Positions 10,101 through 23,400 are shown, numbered from the stretch's first letter. The stretch is 64,000 nucleotides of DNA from Ciona intestinalis (GCF_000224145.3 NC_020173.2:4413001-4477000), one strand, 5' to 3'. Numbers and translations are program-made. The notes: a model not told the origin generated them from the letters alone.

Positions 10101-13100
10101 AAATTAAAAAATCTGTTTGTTTTTGTCATGTACCTGGTTTTGAAGTAGAAAGAGCTTTTCTCTTAACTCTTCGTGCATCATTTCGGAGGGAACAATAAGT
10201 TTTGCGGCTTTACCGATCAAACCTATACGGGCATTCAAATTATGATTTACCGAGTTTGTGCTGAACTCGTCGGATAAGTTTAACACATATATATGTTCAG
10301 CCTTCTTAACGTGTTTTAGTGACCGTCATTTTGGCTTTAGCGCATGTCAAAACATTTTGAACGCATTTGTAAAAGAGAAAACATTTTTTTTGAACGCATT
10401 TGTAAAAGAGAAAACATTTTGAACGCATTTGTAAACTTTTACATAGTAGGGTAAGGAAAGATGGGAACATCTTTTAAATTCATTTCTCGCCCTGTTTAGT
10501 AGTAAACAAAGAACATTCAAAGAATCATAAAACTTTTTAATCACGACTCCATAGGCATAGACCGTTGTAAATTGCTTAAAACTCGATCCGGATATTTGGA
10601 TATTATCTGCTAAAGATGTCCCATCTTCCTCCACCCTACCATATATATATGCCACGTGTTTATCATCAATAAAACTTAAACTCCTTGCACGCCATGAACA
10701 TAAATACTTTTTTGTTTGACGTATTATTTTCGCGGCTGAAGACATGTTCATTGCCCAAAATAGCTACGTTTTTTACGGGCATGGAACTAAAAAGGTTTTA
10801 GGGCTTTCCAGGACTATATGAAAATTTCCAGGTCTATACACTTTAAAAACACCCTGTCCGTTTGTGGTCTTTTCAATACATTGAAAGAATGATAAGGATC
10901 ATTTCCATTCAAAACCCGGACGGGCGTATCCATTATACAAAGCATTCAGTGCTTGAAATTAGAACCTTATAGGGTGTGCTATGCGTTGCTCGACCAAGTG
11001 TGACAGCAGACCCGTTTTCCCTTCTACGTATATTAACATAAAACGTCAATTTGCGTATTGCCTCGAATGTTAAAGTGCACATAATCGCAACTAAATTTCT
11101 ATTTTGTTCACTTTTTTTATTTATACCGCCGAATACAGTATCAAAGATTAGGTTAATTCATATAACGAAGAGAATAAAATTAGCAAAAAAATGACGGTGG
11201 TTATAAACACGCTTCGGGTTGAGTAAAAGTGTCGCATAAAAGCGTGGCTTCTGAACCCACAAAATCGTGGCTTCTAAGCCCACACGAGTGGTATCTATAA
11301 GCCCACAAGTGTGGCTGCAGACTTACCTCGCATTATTGGATCAATGCCACCCTCCCGTATCATTCTCCATGGAGAGAAAAATGCCTGATGCAGTAATATA
11401 GTCGGGTAAGTTGGATGGTTGTTGTATGACTCGTCCAACCTTCTAAACATGGGTGAAATGGTGGCATGCCCGAAGCGAAAAGCAGCGGTGGCGAATACGT
11501 TTGATATGCTCGGATTTTCGTTCGTTTTGTAACCAGTATAACTCCCCATCATAGCCATGCCTGTTGGGCCAATAATCTTCGGCACATATTCTCTGGGAAA
11601 AAGAGACGGTGTAGTATTATTCCAAAATGCAAACTTAATTCGTAAGAAAATTAATACATTAAAAAGGTCGGTTTGGGTAAAAAACAATAGTAACTTAAGA
11701 ACGGTCAAAAAATCATGTCATAAATAGATTTATATTACCATTATTTTAATGCATATAACAATATACGTGTAAAATCAAACAGACAAAAGCAGAAAAGTGT
11801 ATTTTTGGGTTAGGTGGGATATGTGGGGTAAGGTGGGGCACCTAAAACCCCATATTTTTAATCGTTTTTTAACAATCAACTTTAAATATTCTCTTTGTTT
11901 ACTATACCAAAAAAGGAGAGAAAAAAGATTGAAACATGTCCCATCTTACCCCACCCTTCTATATATTAGTTCCTTACTTCCAATTCACGACTTGGTGGTA
12001 AGCCCCGATTATTTTCCGAGTTTCCTGGTATAATATTTCACCGTTCCAGTGGGGGTTAATGACTTTTAATGCTCGTGCAATTCGATTGTGCTCCCGTATC
12101 CACAATGTATGGATAGCAGACAGAGTAAGATGTTCGCTCACTCTAATATTGGACATTTAAAGGCATTATTTCGTAGCTTCCAACAAAGAAAAGCAGTGAG
12201 AGTGTTTTTTGACTAAATTTTTAAACAGTGTATTTTTAGAGTTTACCCGAATACAAGCCCGAATTAGTTTACAAAACCGGCGTTCTGATAGTTGCGAGAC
12301 ACAGAAATCACCTGAGACAATTTTATATACAGAAATTATCTGAAACAATTTCAAATATAGAGAAATATATTTTTTATTTATAAATGGTAGTTCCAGAAGT
12401 TATGGTCCAAATAATACAGTCTATACATATACCTCCCGTCTCCTGCGTGGAAGCAATTTATTTTGTTCCCACTAAGGTCACGCGGGTCTTGAACGCACCC
12501 CTTGCTTGGGTCAAATGGGAGATATGCACGAGATCCTAAAGGGAATTGTTGACGTATATGAAGTGCTATTGTTAAAAGCCGATGTCCGCGTTTTGCTTTA
12601 AGAACGTCACATATGAATGAAGTCAAGGAGAACATCGTGGCGATAACAATAATTGCGAATTCGGCCACACAATATATTTGTTGTTTTTGATGGTTTCCCG
12701 CTTCAGGAAATGAAATATAGGGTGATAATAGGCCATCTATCAATCTAAAGCAATTATATTTCGTAAGGACCATTATGTTTAAATTTTTGCTAAAATCTTG
12801 TTATTGTAGAACCTTTGACCCACCGTCTGAGTATAATGCATTGACCCGCATGAGGCCTTCGTCTGTAGATAAGTTTCGTAGCACATTGCTAAGGGCATCG
12901 CTGCTACCATAAACCTAACAATAAAACATTTTTGATGAAAATCTGTAAAATTCAACGAAATAAAAGGTAATAGGACATTTTTGTTAAAGTTTTTAAAATT
13001 CAACAAAATTCCGATTAAATGCAACTTAGAATCTAACTTACCGTACTGGCGTCTACGAATGAAGTCACAGCATTGATTTGTTCCCTTGGTCTCAGTTTAT

Positions 13101-16100
13101 GAAAAAGTGCAGAAGTATCACCTGTCCCACAAACCGCCGCAGAACGAAAAAACGGCAAACACTTCGCTGTTTTGATTCGTTGATCATTCGCTGGAACCTT
13201 TAATGTTAATTACCATTTTATGACTTTTGTCCGGCGCCGTGAAAAAGCGGTATACGCCTAATCCACAGGTAATCGGTTCAAGCCACGTCGCTGCTATACC
13301 ATTGTTGGCGTTCAAACACATGCGTGTTCTTGTATTGAAATATTCATCCGTATATGTCAGTGAAGGTATAAGTGTAGGTAGAACAAATTAGACTGTAAGC
13401 AGACCGCTAGGTTAACCATGAGCAAATTCTGCTTGCTACATCACTGTATTGCCGTTTTTATAGATGGTAGTTTATTGTGCATTTGCTAACGCTGTTAAAG
13501 TCAATGTATAGCAAAATATTGCGTTATCGTAATGTCCTTTATTTCTATGACTTACTCTATGTTGTTGAAATGCATTGACAATTTTCACCACGAGTGAAAA
13601 GAATGTTTACATATAGTACTGTGGGGTATATAAAGAATATGATAACGTTAGCACCTATGTCCCATATTTCCTAATCGCGTTTTAAACAATTAACAACGCT
13701 ATTTTGGAGTCGTGAAGCTACGAGAAAAATAAATGAGAACGGGAAAATAAAATAAAAACATGTCCCACCTTACTCCGCCCTACACTGTATAGTTTACCTG
13801 GATAGGATAACACGGTGATTTGTTCTCACACGTATTCGCGCAATTTGTCAATCCCTGAAAGGTAGAAGTACTCAAACTTTGTGGGGTGAAATCGATGTCG
13901 TGGTCGATGTATTGACCCCAAACCACCAGCATATGAGAATACGACGAGTCGCCTGAGTATAGAATCATAATATCCAAACGTGTTTTAAACAATTAACAAC
14001 GGTCTAGTTGTGAGGATATGGTTGTTTAATTCTATGAATGTTCTTTGTTTGCTACAAACTTAGACAAAAATAAGAAAAGCGGTGTCCTATTTTCTCTCAC
14101 CCCACTGTATAGTACTGTGGGGTAAGATAGAACAATGTTAGCACCTAAATCGCTTATCACGAGGTCGCAATTATTTATTTCTCCAAGTATTTTTTTGTTT
14201 TTTTTACCAAAAATATTTCCTATCTTACCCCACCCTACCATACACCATATCAACGTCAACCATAAGTGGACGCAGATTCGTATAAATGCATTTGTAAAGA
14301 ACCGCAAAAACAACAGAAATGGGGGGCAGAAGCAACTACCTCACATTGCGGATGGGTCATTTTAGTCATAAGATAGTATATAAACGAACTAAGAATACAA
14401 AATCAAATTTGCTGTAATAAACCTTAAACGTTTCTGCACTTATAGATTTGGCGGATGGAAAGTTTTGCAGCGAACATATTCAATTAAACGCTACGTCCAT
14501 TATTCTACAGCATGCGAAATGCGTTTCTCAAAATTAAATGGTGCGGATGCGAGAGCATACAAGTATGTTTGTTTTTTGCCGATATTTAAACCCTAACAGT
14601 ATTCAATCCACGTGGTTAACTTACCAGTCACTTGGTTATTGGATGTGTTCATTGCGTCATTGGAGACTTCGCGAACCAAGGGTAGACGGTGTCCATTGTA
14701 CAACCGATCTGACTCCCAACCAATAGCTGTACTGAACCCGTTCTCGTATTTTGCAGGTAACCATCTCACGAATGGGTTGTTTGCAGCTCCCCAGTATGTG
14801 TTAGTGGCGTGATTGCAATCGCCGTTATGCGACCTGAGTATATAGATGTTATATGAACACCTGCGAGTTTTGAACATGATGTGGCATTGGGATTTTTTAA
14901 CACTAATGCGTATACGTTATGTATATATACAGTATAGGGTGGGAGAAGATGGGAAACCGTTTAACTCTGTTTGCTCCTCCAATTTATTAGTAAACAAAGA
15001 ACATTCAAATAAATATAAAACTATATCCTTACGACTTCCACGGACCGTTGTTAATTGTTTAAAACACGATCAAGTTTAAAACACGATCAAGTTATTTATA
15101 TGCCAAAGATGTCCCATCTTACCCCAATCTACTATATTGTATTTTATAGCAGTTTAGGCCTACATTTTCTGGCGTGCCTCGCGGTATGACCTCACCTATA
15201 TAGGATATGCTGATTCACATTGTTGTGGTCCGTTCAGTGGGCAGAAATATACAGGATTTGCAATAACGAATATAACAAAAAATAGCATTTTTACTGACCG
15301 ATAAAGTGTGGCTAGACATGTGTTGGGGCATTTTGGTGACATCGAATTAACCCTACAACCGGAAAACTTAGCCAGTTCCGCCACTGTTGCCGTGGAAAGA
15401 ATGTCAGTGGCGTTTACTCTTCGCTTCGATCTATAAGAAAGTTTGTGAATAGAAAATGAACGTTATTTATTGAACTGTAGCGTCATGGCTTACCTCGAGA
15501 AACGGTTTTTTAATTTATTTTGCAAAATATCAAATGTGTAATGATATATGTCTCCTGCCTTTGCCATATCAGCGGTCTCTTGGCATGGCGGTTGTTTAAA
15601 GTATTGAAAAAGACGGAGAGGCGTTTTCCAAACATCCTGTAAAAAATAGTGAACAATATTATCAATTTCAAGAAAAAAACTCGATTTTCCAAACGTATGG
15701 TAAAAATTATTGGACAGTATTTAGCAACAAACTTTTTTTAAACAGTTTTCGCTATAAGTTGTTGCAAAATTTTATAGTTGGGTTTTTTGTTTACTTCGTT
15801 TTTCCAGTTCTTATCTGTGCGGTGTATTGCCCTTCCTACTTGTTGAAAAGCTTCACGTAACGCTGGCCGAACCAAACTTTCCAACTCCGATTGATCTAAA
15901 AAAAAATAGGGTTTCAGTATAAAATTAAAAGACATTAGTGTTACACACATAGACTGTCATGTTCTTTTTATGGAAATTGACCCGAAAATTGTTTTATGCA
16001 CCTAAAAAAATATTTTGGGAATACAACTTTTAAATTATGTGAAGGTAATTATACACAACTTACCGATGTCGTATGAAAATCCATCATTGGCCAACGTTGA

Positions 16101-16145
16101 CTTAATTAGTACAAGGCATATCAACGTAATGTTTACTTTTATCAT
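7165..16145 (-). CDS. TPO: Thyroid-peroxidase-type haem peroxidase
   Basis: Eighteen coding exons join in phase to 893 codons (human TPO 933): 16145-16064, 15895-15744, 15636-15494, 15430-15299, 14833-14625, 13952-13798, 13197-13042, 12914-12824, 12535-12433, 12142-11978, 11592-11327, 10222-10134, 9893-9715, 9325-9169, 8858-8693, 8116-7958, 7586-7423, 7278-7165. A signal peptide (residues 1-19) leads into an animal haem-peroxidase domain. Distal Asp256-His257 lie in [13 protein letters not shown], catalytic Arg408 and haem-linking Glu411 in GDGRVSEH, and proximal His505 in FRFGHATI; the [12 protein letters not shown] motif follows. Then come a sushi/CCP module (about 750-800), a calcium-binding EGF module starting DVNEC (803-845), and one membrane span (about 866-889) with a very short cytosolic tail. 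The CCP-EGF-TM tail marks thyroid peroxidase rather than myeloperoxidase or peroxidasin. In the family it uses hydrogen peroxide to iodinate tyrosines; in tunicates the expected site is the endostyle. Introns hold many MITEs. Confidence 0.95.
8350..8410. repeat. Short tandem repeat, three units
   Basis: AAGAACCTRTA recurs at 8350, 8368 and 8391, within peroxidase intron 15. Confidence 0.55.
9342..9708. mobile_element. Two joined MITE copies filling a peroxidase intron
   Basis: Left end TATAGTAGGGTGAGGTAAAA; the inner words TTGGTAATTGTTTAATCCAC and CCATAGACCATTGTTAATTG each mark one copy; the right end reads CTGTCTTCTCCCAACC. Together they make up most of intron 13 (9326-9714). Confidence 0.75.
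10349..10437. repeat. Tandem repeat, three units of about 30 bases
   Basis: Units start at 10349, 10378 and 10411. Each contains TTTGAACGCATTTGTAAA; the second has four extra T. Lies in peroxidase intron 11 next to a MITE. Confidence 0.8.
10443..10644. mobile_element. MITE, near full length
   Basis: Left end ATAGTAGGGTAAGGAAAGAT, right end GATGTCCCATCTTCCTCCAC then CCTACCATA. Inner words TAGTAGTAAACAAAGAACAT and GACCGTTGTAAATTGCTTAA are kept. Confidence 0.8.
11243..11320. repeat. Imperfect 21-24 base tandem repeat beside an exon
   Basis: GTGG...CTTCTAAGCCCAC-like units start at 11243, 11267 and 11288, with a partial unit at 11311. It ends a few bases from the splice donor of peroxidase exon 11 (exon end 11327). 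Confidence 0.6.
11822..11964. mobile_element. MITE, shortened
   Basis: Left end TGTGGGGTAAGGTGGGGCAC, right end ACATGTCCCATCTTACCCCA then CCCTTCTATA. Ends about 13 bases from the splice donor of peroxidase exon 10. Confidence 0.75.
13614..13790. mobile_element. MITE next to a splice donor
   Basis: Left end ATAGTACTGTGGGGTATATA, right end CATGTCCCACCTTACTCCGC then CCTACACTGTA. Its right edge is about 6 bases from the GT of the peroxidase exon 6 donor (13797-13796). Confidence 0.78.
13966..14109. mobile_element. MITE lacking its left end
   Basis: Starts inside the element (TAATATCCAAACGTGTTTTA), keeps AACAATTAACAACGGTCTAG, and ends GTGTCCTATTTTCTCTCACC. The missing left end falls at the acceptor of peroxidase exon 6. 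Confidence 0.7.
14110..14243. mobile_element. MITE, shortened
   Basis: Left end TAGTACTGTGGGGTAAGATA, right end TCCTATCTTACCCCACCCTA. Abuts the previous copy. Confidence 0.72.
14931..15135. mobile_element. MITE, near full length
   Basis: Left end AGTATAGGGTGGGAGAAGAT, right end GATGTCCCATCTTACCCCAA. Holds a direct duplication of GTTTAAAACACGATCAA (about 15056-15093) in its inside. In peroxidase intron 4. Confidence 0.78.
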
Positions 16146-16213
16146 ATTTAAAAATCACGATTTTCAAGTACAGATTCTCGAAACGATTGCCTATTTTAAA
16201 ATGTATAGTAATA

Positions 16214-16415
16214 TGTAGTGGTGTCAGGCGGGATACCCTAAGCACATAAATACGATATTTCCTTATCGTGGTTTAAACTATTAACAACGCTGTTTTAAAG
16301 TCGCGACGTTGCGATAATATTATTCTGTAATTACTCTTCGTTTATTACTACCAAATGAAAAAGCCAAAAGAGAACAAAAGTATATCGCATTTTACCCCCC
16401 TCCCCCCACACTATA
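16214..16415. mobile_element. MITE upstream of the peroxidase gene
   Basis: Left end GTAGTGGTGTCAGGCGGGAT is worn; inner AAACTATTAACAACGCTG and TACTACCAAATG are kept; right end is a C-rich run then CACACTATA. Lies 69 bases 5' of the peroxidase ATG. Confidence 0.65.
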
Positions 16416-17582
16416 ACATTTTTCAGTCGACACTCGTCGAACCTACATACTTTATAAAGTTTTAATAATTGGTATAAATAGTTCTCAGTATACTATCAGT
16501 TTAATACACTGTCAACAAAACTAAATTTTACCTACGCAAGTTAAACTTCCGTTATTAAGCGCGCGCTTGTCCATTTATTACGAATATATTTCTTTATTCA
16601 TATATACCGCCTCTTTATGCATTTAATTTGTATTAGAACTAACTCGTAAACGTGAATATTTTATACATTGCATTATGTCATCATATCATTAAGTACGTAA
16701 TCGCATATAACAACCACTCTCCTCCGTCTCAGTTATATCTATACAGATCGAATGTGTTACAAAAAATGGATCTCTTCCGTAGAATCCCCCAGTCAATTGT
16801 TAAACACTGAATCGTTCAACCCCATTTCACATAACAGCCAGGCAACACAGGGGGCGGTCATATATATACGTTCGTAATATCTCATGTGCTTTCTGCTTGA
16901 TTGTTGTTTAATGCTGGAAATTTCACTGTCGGTGTTATGGGTATTGTCATGAAAGGCTATGACTGCGGCAGTTACCTTGGTTTGAAGATGGGCACGGTAG
17001 AAGCGTTGCCAGTGCTTTACTTGTACTTGTATAACACCTCTTTACCAACGTCACAAGGCGCGGATAGAACATTGTTAGACAATGAATATAACATTGTGTA
17101 TTTCCACACCGTGCATCTCAATATAAAGAGATTATACGGAAAGGTAAAAAATTGCAAACAACGCAGTCGTGGCCGTTTCCGTCTAAGCACATGGGTCACG
17201 GTGGAACACTTTCGTTAAGAGATCCCTGACTATAAGATTTATTTTCCTGTTGGCTCTTCGCAAATTCTTCAATGATATACGCACCATTATACTTCTAAAC
17301 CGACAAGTTGAGTGCGGATCTTTTCAAACTTGAACAAACCCATATTTACCCATTCTTAACAACATATGTACAGTTCGCCTAAAAAGACGTGTTGTGGTAA
17401 TTTTGGCTTGACGTAAACCAAATCGATGGCTTCATTGCGTGCCAACGTAAAGATTATATGATGTAACTTCCATGTATAATTTGCTAACCTTTATTTAACT
17501 ATAGAAGCAACAGCTATAGTGATATATATAAATGTATACACATGTACCCTTGTGAAACGCGGTTTTATGGCAACATGTGGAA

Positions 17583-17761
17583 ATGTGGGTAAGATGGGAT
17601 ACCGTTAGCGCCTAAATTCCATGTTTTCCTACCGTGTTCTGAACAACTATATAACACTATGTTAGAGTCTCGTGGTTACGGTTATATTTTTCGGTGAATA
17701 TTTTCTTTGTTATACTACATAATGGTACGAGAGAAAACGTGACCATGACCACCCTAATATA
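17583..17761. mobile_element. MITE copy
   Basis: Left end ATGTGGGTAAGATGGGATAC and inner CCTAAATTCCATGTTTTCCT are clear; right end GACCACCCTAATATA is worn. Confidence 0.68.
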
Positions 17762-18732
17762 AAACCAAATTAGTTCGGAATAAAATATTAGTTTGATAAA
17801 AGTATTCGATGACAGACTTTTCCATTTGTCATCAGTTATTGGTATATTGTGAGTTGTAAGTTGTTTAGTTTGGGCATTCCACTGGGTAAGATCTGTTATT
17901 GACCTCGTACTGTGTTAAATATACAATACCGGAATAATAAAAAAGTTAGAAGGTTAAAATAAAACCAACGTGTAACCTTATAAAGCGGGTTTCAACACTC
18001 GAGCGCTATCTGTGTTTCCACTGAGATCCAAACGCTGAATTCATATATTCAAAACGAATATACAGCTCGATGCTGCCACCGTTGTTGGTTATGCTGTATA
18101 TTCATTGGCAGAATGCGTAACACTATGACTGCTTTAACTCTATGCTCTCTGGTATTTGAAATGAAAGAATAGAATGATAACGACCATTGTGTCTTATGTT
18201 TTAATTAATCAACACGTGTTCTTGAATTGAGCCTGTAACGGCTTTTTCGTCAAACAGTTGTTCTTGTTGGGCACGTTAGGTGTCCAATAATCAAGCTGGG
18301 GACACTTACCGGCAATTTTTCTCACCCAGTGGCCACTAATAGATTGTTCAAACTATTATAATAAAAAATTCAAAAAAATAACGACTGTCGTTTTCCGGTC
18401 ACGCGAGAATAAAGTTAATAATTCCCTATTTAAAACGTTATTGAACACATTAGTTCTTAGTTGTCTTATTTATTTTGTTCGTCGGTTGGTGCTTTTTTAG
18501 ATTAATTAACAATGCATAATCAGCGATTGACGATTAGTTCAATCAAGCGCAATACCTTAAACATTAAACTATGGTTCACAGACCCCAGTTGATCCATTTA
18601 TTTAAGTGATTATAATTATATACAACTCTATAACACATTCCAATACTACAACTTTAAATAAAAGAAGGGGAGTTGAAGTCAAATTTGATTATGTGGGTAC
18701 AAGTTGCTGTCATTATTTAATTTAATATGTAA

Positions 18733-18910
18733 TTGAGTGGGAAAAGATGGGGCATCTTTTTATTCTATTTTGTTGTTTTATTTGTAGTAAATAAAGAAAA
18801 ATCAACGAATTAGAAAACTGGATCCTCGCGACTTCCTTTGGCCGTTGTTAATTGTTTAAAACACGATCAGGATATTTAGATATTATGTATTTAAAGGTGT
18901 TGTTCCTTTT
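18733..18910. mobile_element. MITE copy, worn right end
   Basis: Left end TTGAGTGGGAAAAGATGGGG, inner TTGTTAATTGTTTAAAACAC; the right terminal repeat is barely recognisable (AAAGGTGTTGTTCC). Confidence 0.65.
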
Positions 18911-19679
18911 GTTAGAGCCATGCTATCTTGTATTCCATCCCAATGGATTACGGTTAACCTCGAATAAACTTTATATCTACAAACATATGCCCAGAGCAAA
19001 GTTTACCGATACGCATCTATAGTAATGTTTATCTATATTGCCTGAGGTGACATTACCTGCTACAATATACTATATAGAGTTGTTATAAAGCGAAAGTATG
19101 TCTGTACGCAAGAGTTCGTAAACAGCTAGTACTGTATAGATAGTAATTAGTTAATATCGAGAATTATTTGCATAAATGCAAAAAAATAAAATGCAATTTA
19201 CTTTTTAAATATATAGTCAATAGAAATGCTTTAATGGATTAATCCAAAAACTAAGTTGATTTTAATTTTTTGTTGCTGCAATACACTGCAATATTTTCTT
19301 ATAAAAGCCACTGTGAAGAAATGTTAAATTAATTACTGACTTAGCGGATGATATTATTACATGTCTGTTTTTTTATTAGAACGAGCCAAGAAAATTGTAA
19401 AAGTTAAACAAAAATTGTCCTTCGTTAAGAGCGAATACAAATTTTACTTCAGTACTGAAATCAACGCGATCTTTATAGCAAATAGGTGTGAAGGGGGCGG
19501 GTGCGCCACATGCGATCTCCCTCGATGGAATAAGAAAAGTTATCAGCGAACGTACACGGCAGTAAAGAATTCTCTTGCATGTGCATTCTTTTCTGTTTGA
19601 CGGAAAGAAGGAAATAGGGTTTATAGTTTGAAGTAGTTTTATCGTCATGTGGCCTGAAAACGAGTGTTTTATTAGTTAA

Positions 19680-19918
19680 TATACACCTAGTGTCAGCTTA
19701 CGAGTCCCATTTATGCAACTTTGTGACTGTCTTTTTTGTAAGGCTGACAATATAAACAACCCATTAGTGACCACCAGGTTTAAGTAATTGCCGTTAAGAG
19801 TCTTAAGAGACTCCAAAGACACATACGCCCACAATGGTAGCAGCGAGCCAGCGACGAGCCTTAAATTGAAAACCTCTGGATAAGAGACAGGCGTGCTAAC
19901 CACCACGGCACCGTCTCA
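19680..19918 (-). mobile_element. SINE-like repeat, tRNA-like 5' end
   Basis: Read on the minus strand it starts GAGACGGTGCCGTGGTGGTT, continuing TAGCACGCC, which looks like a tRNA-type promoter start. The body shared with the copies at 25985, 27881 and 59010 contains the ATACGCCCACAATGG / GACAACCCATTAG words (plus-strand reading). Four related copies in one window support a dispersed short element. Whether it matches the composite SINE described from Ciona was not checked. Confidence 0.65.
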
Positions 19919-20472
19919 CTATCGGTATACGACATTAGGCTTAAGGAAACTACCCCAAAGAGTAATACAATTTTGTTTGAGCGGACATTGCCATTGAAAC
20001 ATAAAACAGAGTATATATCACCATTTTATTCCCAAAAACTTGGGACTATTATGCACGTGGTCTCACTCTGAGATACCGAAAATGGTCGCTGAAACTACTG
20101 TACTGCGCATGCTGTATGCTCGAACCACTTAAATAAATTATGTGACATTTTTGAGTTGCGGATTTGTACAGCGTTATCTGAACATTGTTTTAAAAGAAGA
20201 AAATAACTGCCTATTTGTGTCGAAGTGTTTTTAGTTAACATTCACTATAAGAGAGCTTTCTTTGTTAGTACGTAGTGCCTATTTGGAAGATAAAGTCTTA
20301 CTGAATTTCAATTTTGATTTTCATTTTTCAACAGTTTCATATATTATCATTAAGTATGTATTCGCCGGATATCGGTAGAAAACCTTGTTCAAGTTGGTGT
20401 TGAGAAGTATAAAATTTATCATTGACCAAAGCGGATATTATTAGTTTATTACTACATATCTATTTTGTTAAT

Positions 20473-23400
20473 ATGAGTGAGGAAAAATGTGATAAGGTTG
20501 ACGCCGATGTTTCTCCCGATTGTGTTAAAACCGAATGCCCCAAAGTGCTTGCACCATTACGAAAAAAGCGACCTTCTACAAAGCTATTGGGTAAAATTCG
20601 TTTTGTGTTAGTTTGTTTTATTTTGGTGCTAATTGATATTGCCATATGCAAGACAAATGATTAAATCTTTTTTGTGTCATTTGTAATTTATCAGTCTATA
20701 TACTTGGGATGTACTGTGCAATACCAACTTTTGCTTTGTTTTTGGTCTCTTTCTCGCTATACTGTAACAAAAGGTTTGTTCTCTTTCTCTGGTACCACTA
20801 GTGGCAAATTAGGTTTATAATATTATACATATTATTTATATATATATATATAACCCTTTTTGTTTAAATGATATTTATCTAGAAAATTATACTTAGTTGA
20901 GTATGACTAGACCCAAAATTAAGTTTAAATTTAAGATCATTAATGTTTTTGTTAAACCCACTATTATATTACATACATTTTGCAGTGAAGTCAACGGATT
21001 TGAATATACTATGCAAAGTTTGTGGAGATAAAGCGTCTGGATTTCACTATGGTGTCCATGCATGTGAAGGGTGCAAGGTAATTTGTAAAACATGTTATGT
21101 ATATATATATAATCTAGCAATTTTCAAATTTTATTTAGACGTCAACTGGTTGTATTTTATAGTAATGAGAAACAAATGCTTACTGGTAAGTTCTGCAGTA
21201 TCAGACTATACTATTAATAGCCTATAGCACAAAGCTTATCAAACATTTTACCATTTTATTACAGGTAGTAAAACTAATACATATTATATGTAGTTATAAT
21301 TATATTATAATATATTTGTATAGGTAATTTCTAATTTGTTTCAAATAAGAGCCATAATGCAATCTTTTTTCAATGGGTGTCATCACTTGTTAATAAATCC
21401 AACAGCATATTGATCAGTACAGGTAATTACAGGGATTTTTTCGACGGACCATTCGACTCAAAATTGAATACGAAACTTGTGTGCAGTCATGCAAAGTCGA
21501 TCTTAAAAGTCGGAACAAATGTCAATTCTGTCGATTTAAGAAATGTGTTGGACTTGGAATGTCGCGTGATGGTAATTTAAACTAAGCGTATTTTTATCTT
21601 ATATTCAGTATCATTTTGCTTCTTTAAAACATTCCCTTCTGCAGCAATTAGATTTGGCCGAATGCCCAGACATGAGAAGCAACAAATTATTCAAGAAATA
21701 GAAAAAAAATCTAACAAGACTGGCTCCACCTCGGGAAATGTACTTGGCTATCAAAAGCTAATCACAGAAATATCGGAATCGTTTTTGCAACATATTTCAC
21801 TCACGCAAGAGCGAGTAAATGCATGTTGGGAGTCGAGAAAAGCACTTGGAGATAAAGTAAGTTAAATTAATATAACCAACAAGTTATCATTAGGCTGTTT
21901 TTAGGTGTAAAATTTGACTCTCAGCTTGTGTATACAGTATCTGACCAAAAAATATTGATTTTTGCAACAGGCAAAAACATTACACACATTTCATGACATT
22001 CCTGCGTGTTTCCCGAATTTGTCGACATATTATGCCCAGTTTAAATCATTTACCACGCAAGATGACGGGAAACCCAGTAAGTTATAAAACAATGTAGATT
22101 GTTCTGAGGTACCTGTTTGTGTAATTGTTAATCATTTCATATTAGTGATTTTATATCAAATGATGAAGTCTTATATTCTTCTGAAGAGTGAAGATATAAG
22201 GTAACAGTAACGGTCACAGTCTTAAGTTAAAATGTTAGCATTACGAAGTATTTTAATTTTGCACAATCAATCTCGCATTGTTGTCATCGATTAACAGTTG
22301 TCTGTCCAGTGTCTATACAGATCTGCACAAACAATCTCGCATTCAAACAGTTAACTTGCATAGCCCACTTAATTTATTGTAAATGCGTCAATTAGTCCAA
22401 ATGATTTAATTATAATTCCTTGATAATTAGTCTAATGCTTACTCAGTGGCGCAGCCAGAAAAACTAATGAAAGGGTTAAAAAAATTGTTTTTGTAAGTTT
22501 TTTTTGGGGGGAGGTTTGTAAATTGTGACTCTGAATTCTTCTCTGGCTGTGCCACTGTGCGCACTGATTAGTTACCACAGAACAGAAACCTATACATTCT
22601 TTTCATTCATACTTATAGTGGCTCCTGAAATGACTCTAAGTGACCATTTGAAAAGCTTCTTAAATTCCACCAACCGAAATAAATCAAATGTTTCTAACAA
22701 TGGCCAAAGCAAACCGGTTATGGAACCAGCACCAGACATCCAATCATCTGAACTTACCAGTTCAAGTCCCACTGATCAGTTAAATTCAAGACCAAGCACT
22801 TCTTCAACCCCCAGCCTAAGCTCACAGCAACATAGTTTTGAACTAAAAGGAATTTTGGATTTTATCTCCATGCCTCCAAATAGTAGTTCACAGCGAGATC
22901 CTTTCCACGGTACAATGCAAAATTCAACAGCCAATGGGTCTTTAAACAAGCCAAGCAAATGCGACGACAAATTGGAAAAGGAACCCAGATTAAAAGAAAC
23001 TCCAACTAATGCATCAACTGCCTTTCAAACTATGAAGAATTTAAGCAACATCAAAACTTTTCAATCTATGTATGAAACAATATGTTCCCCCTCTGGTGAG
23101 TCGTTCAAATTATTACTTGAACAAAATCCTGGGTTTTTGGAAGGCATGGACCCGACCAAACTGGTTTCTCCATGTGATGAAATGCTCACTCCTGATCTTA
23201 AAGCGAGACTCCTGTTTGCATCACAAGTTTTTAAAAAAAATATTGGAAAAGATAAGCCAACGATCTATAAAAATGTGAGTATTGGTTTATCTGCTTTAGT
23301 TTTTCAATAAACTATGTTAGTGTAACTATCTAATTTTTTTGGCAATATTTAGTACTTTTAGCTGACATTAACAAAAATTAATTTCTATGTTAGAAAGGGG

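Larger units (their letters stand above)
16146..20472. other. Divergent intergenic region between peroxidase and PPAR
   Basis: The 5' ends of the minus-strand peroxidase and the plus-strand PPAR face away from each other over 4.3 kb, so promoters of both genes are expected here. Visible content is three MITEs and one SINE-like element. A good 3' splice site (TTTTTCAACAG, ending at 20334) precedes the PPAR start by about 140 bases and could accept a 5'UTR exon or a trans-spliced leader. No gene was supported. Confidence 0.4.

Noticed and set aside
12815..12824. Alternative donor AAG|GTTCTA for peroxidase exon 8
   Set aside because: It would end in phase 0, but exon 9 needs phase 1; the upstream GACG|GTGGGT keeps phase and matches the family.
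16901..17218. 105-codon open frame upstream of the peroxidase
   Set aside because: No family features, starts at TTG, contains an overlapping antisense frame, and has no supporting splice sites.
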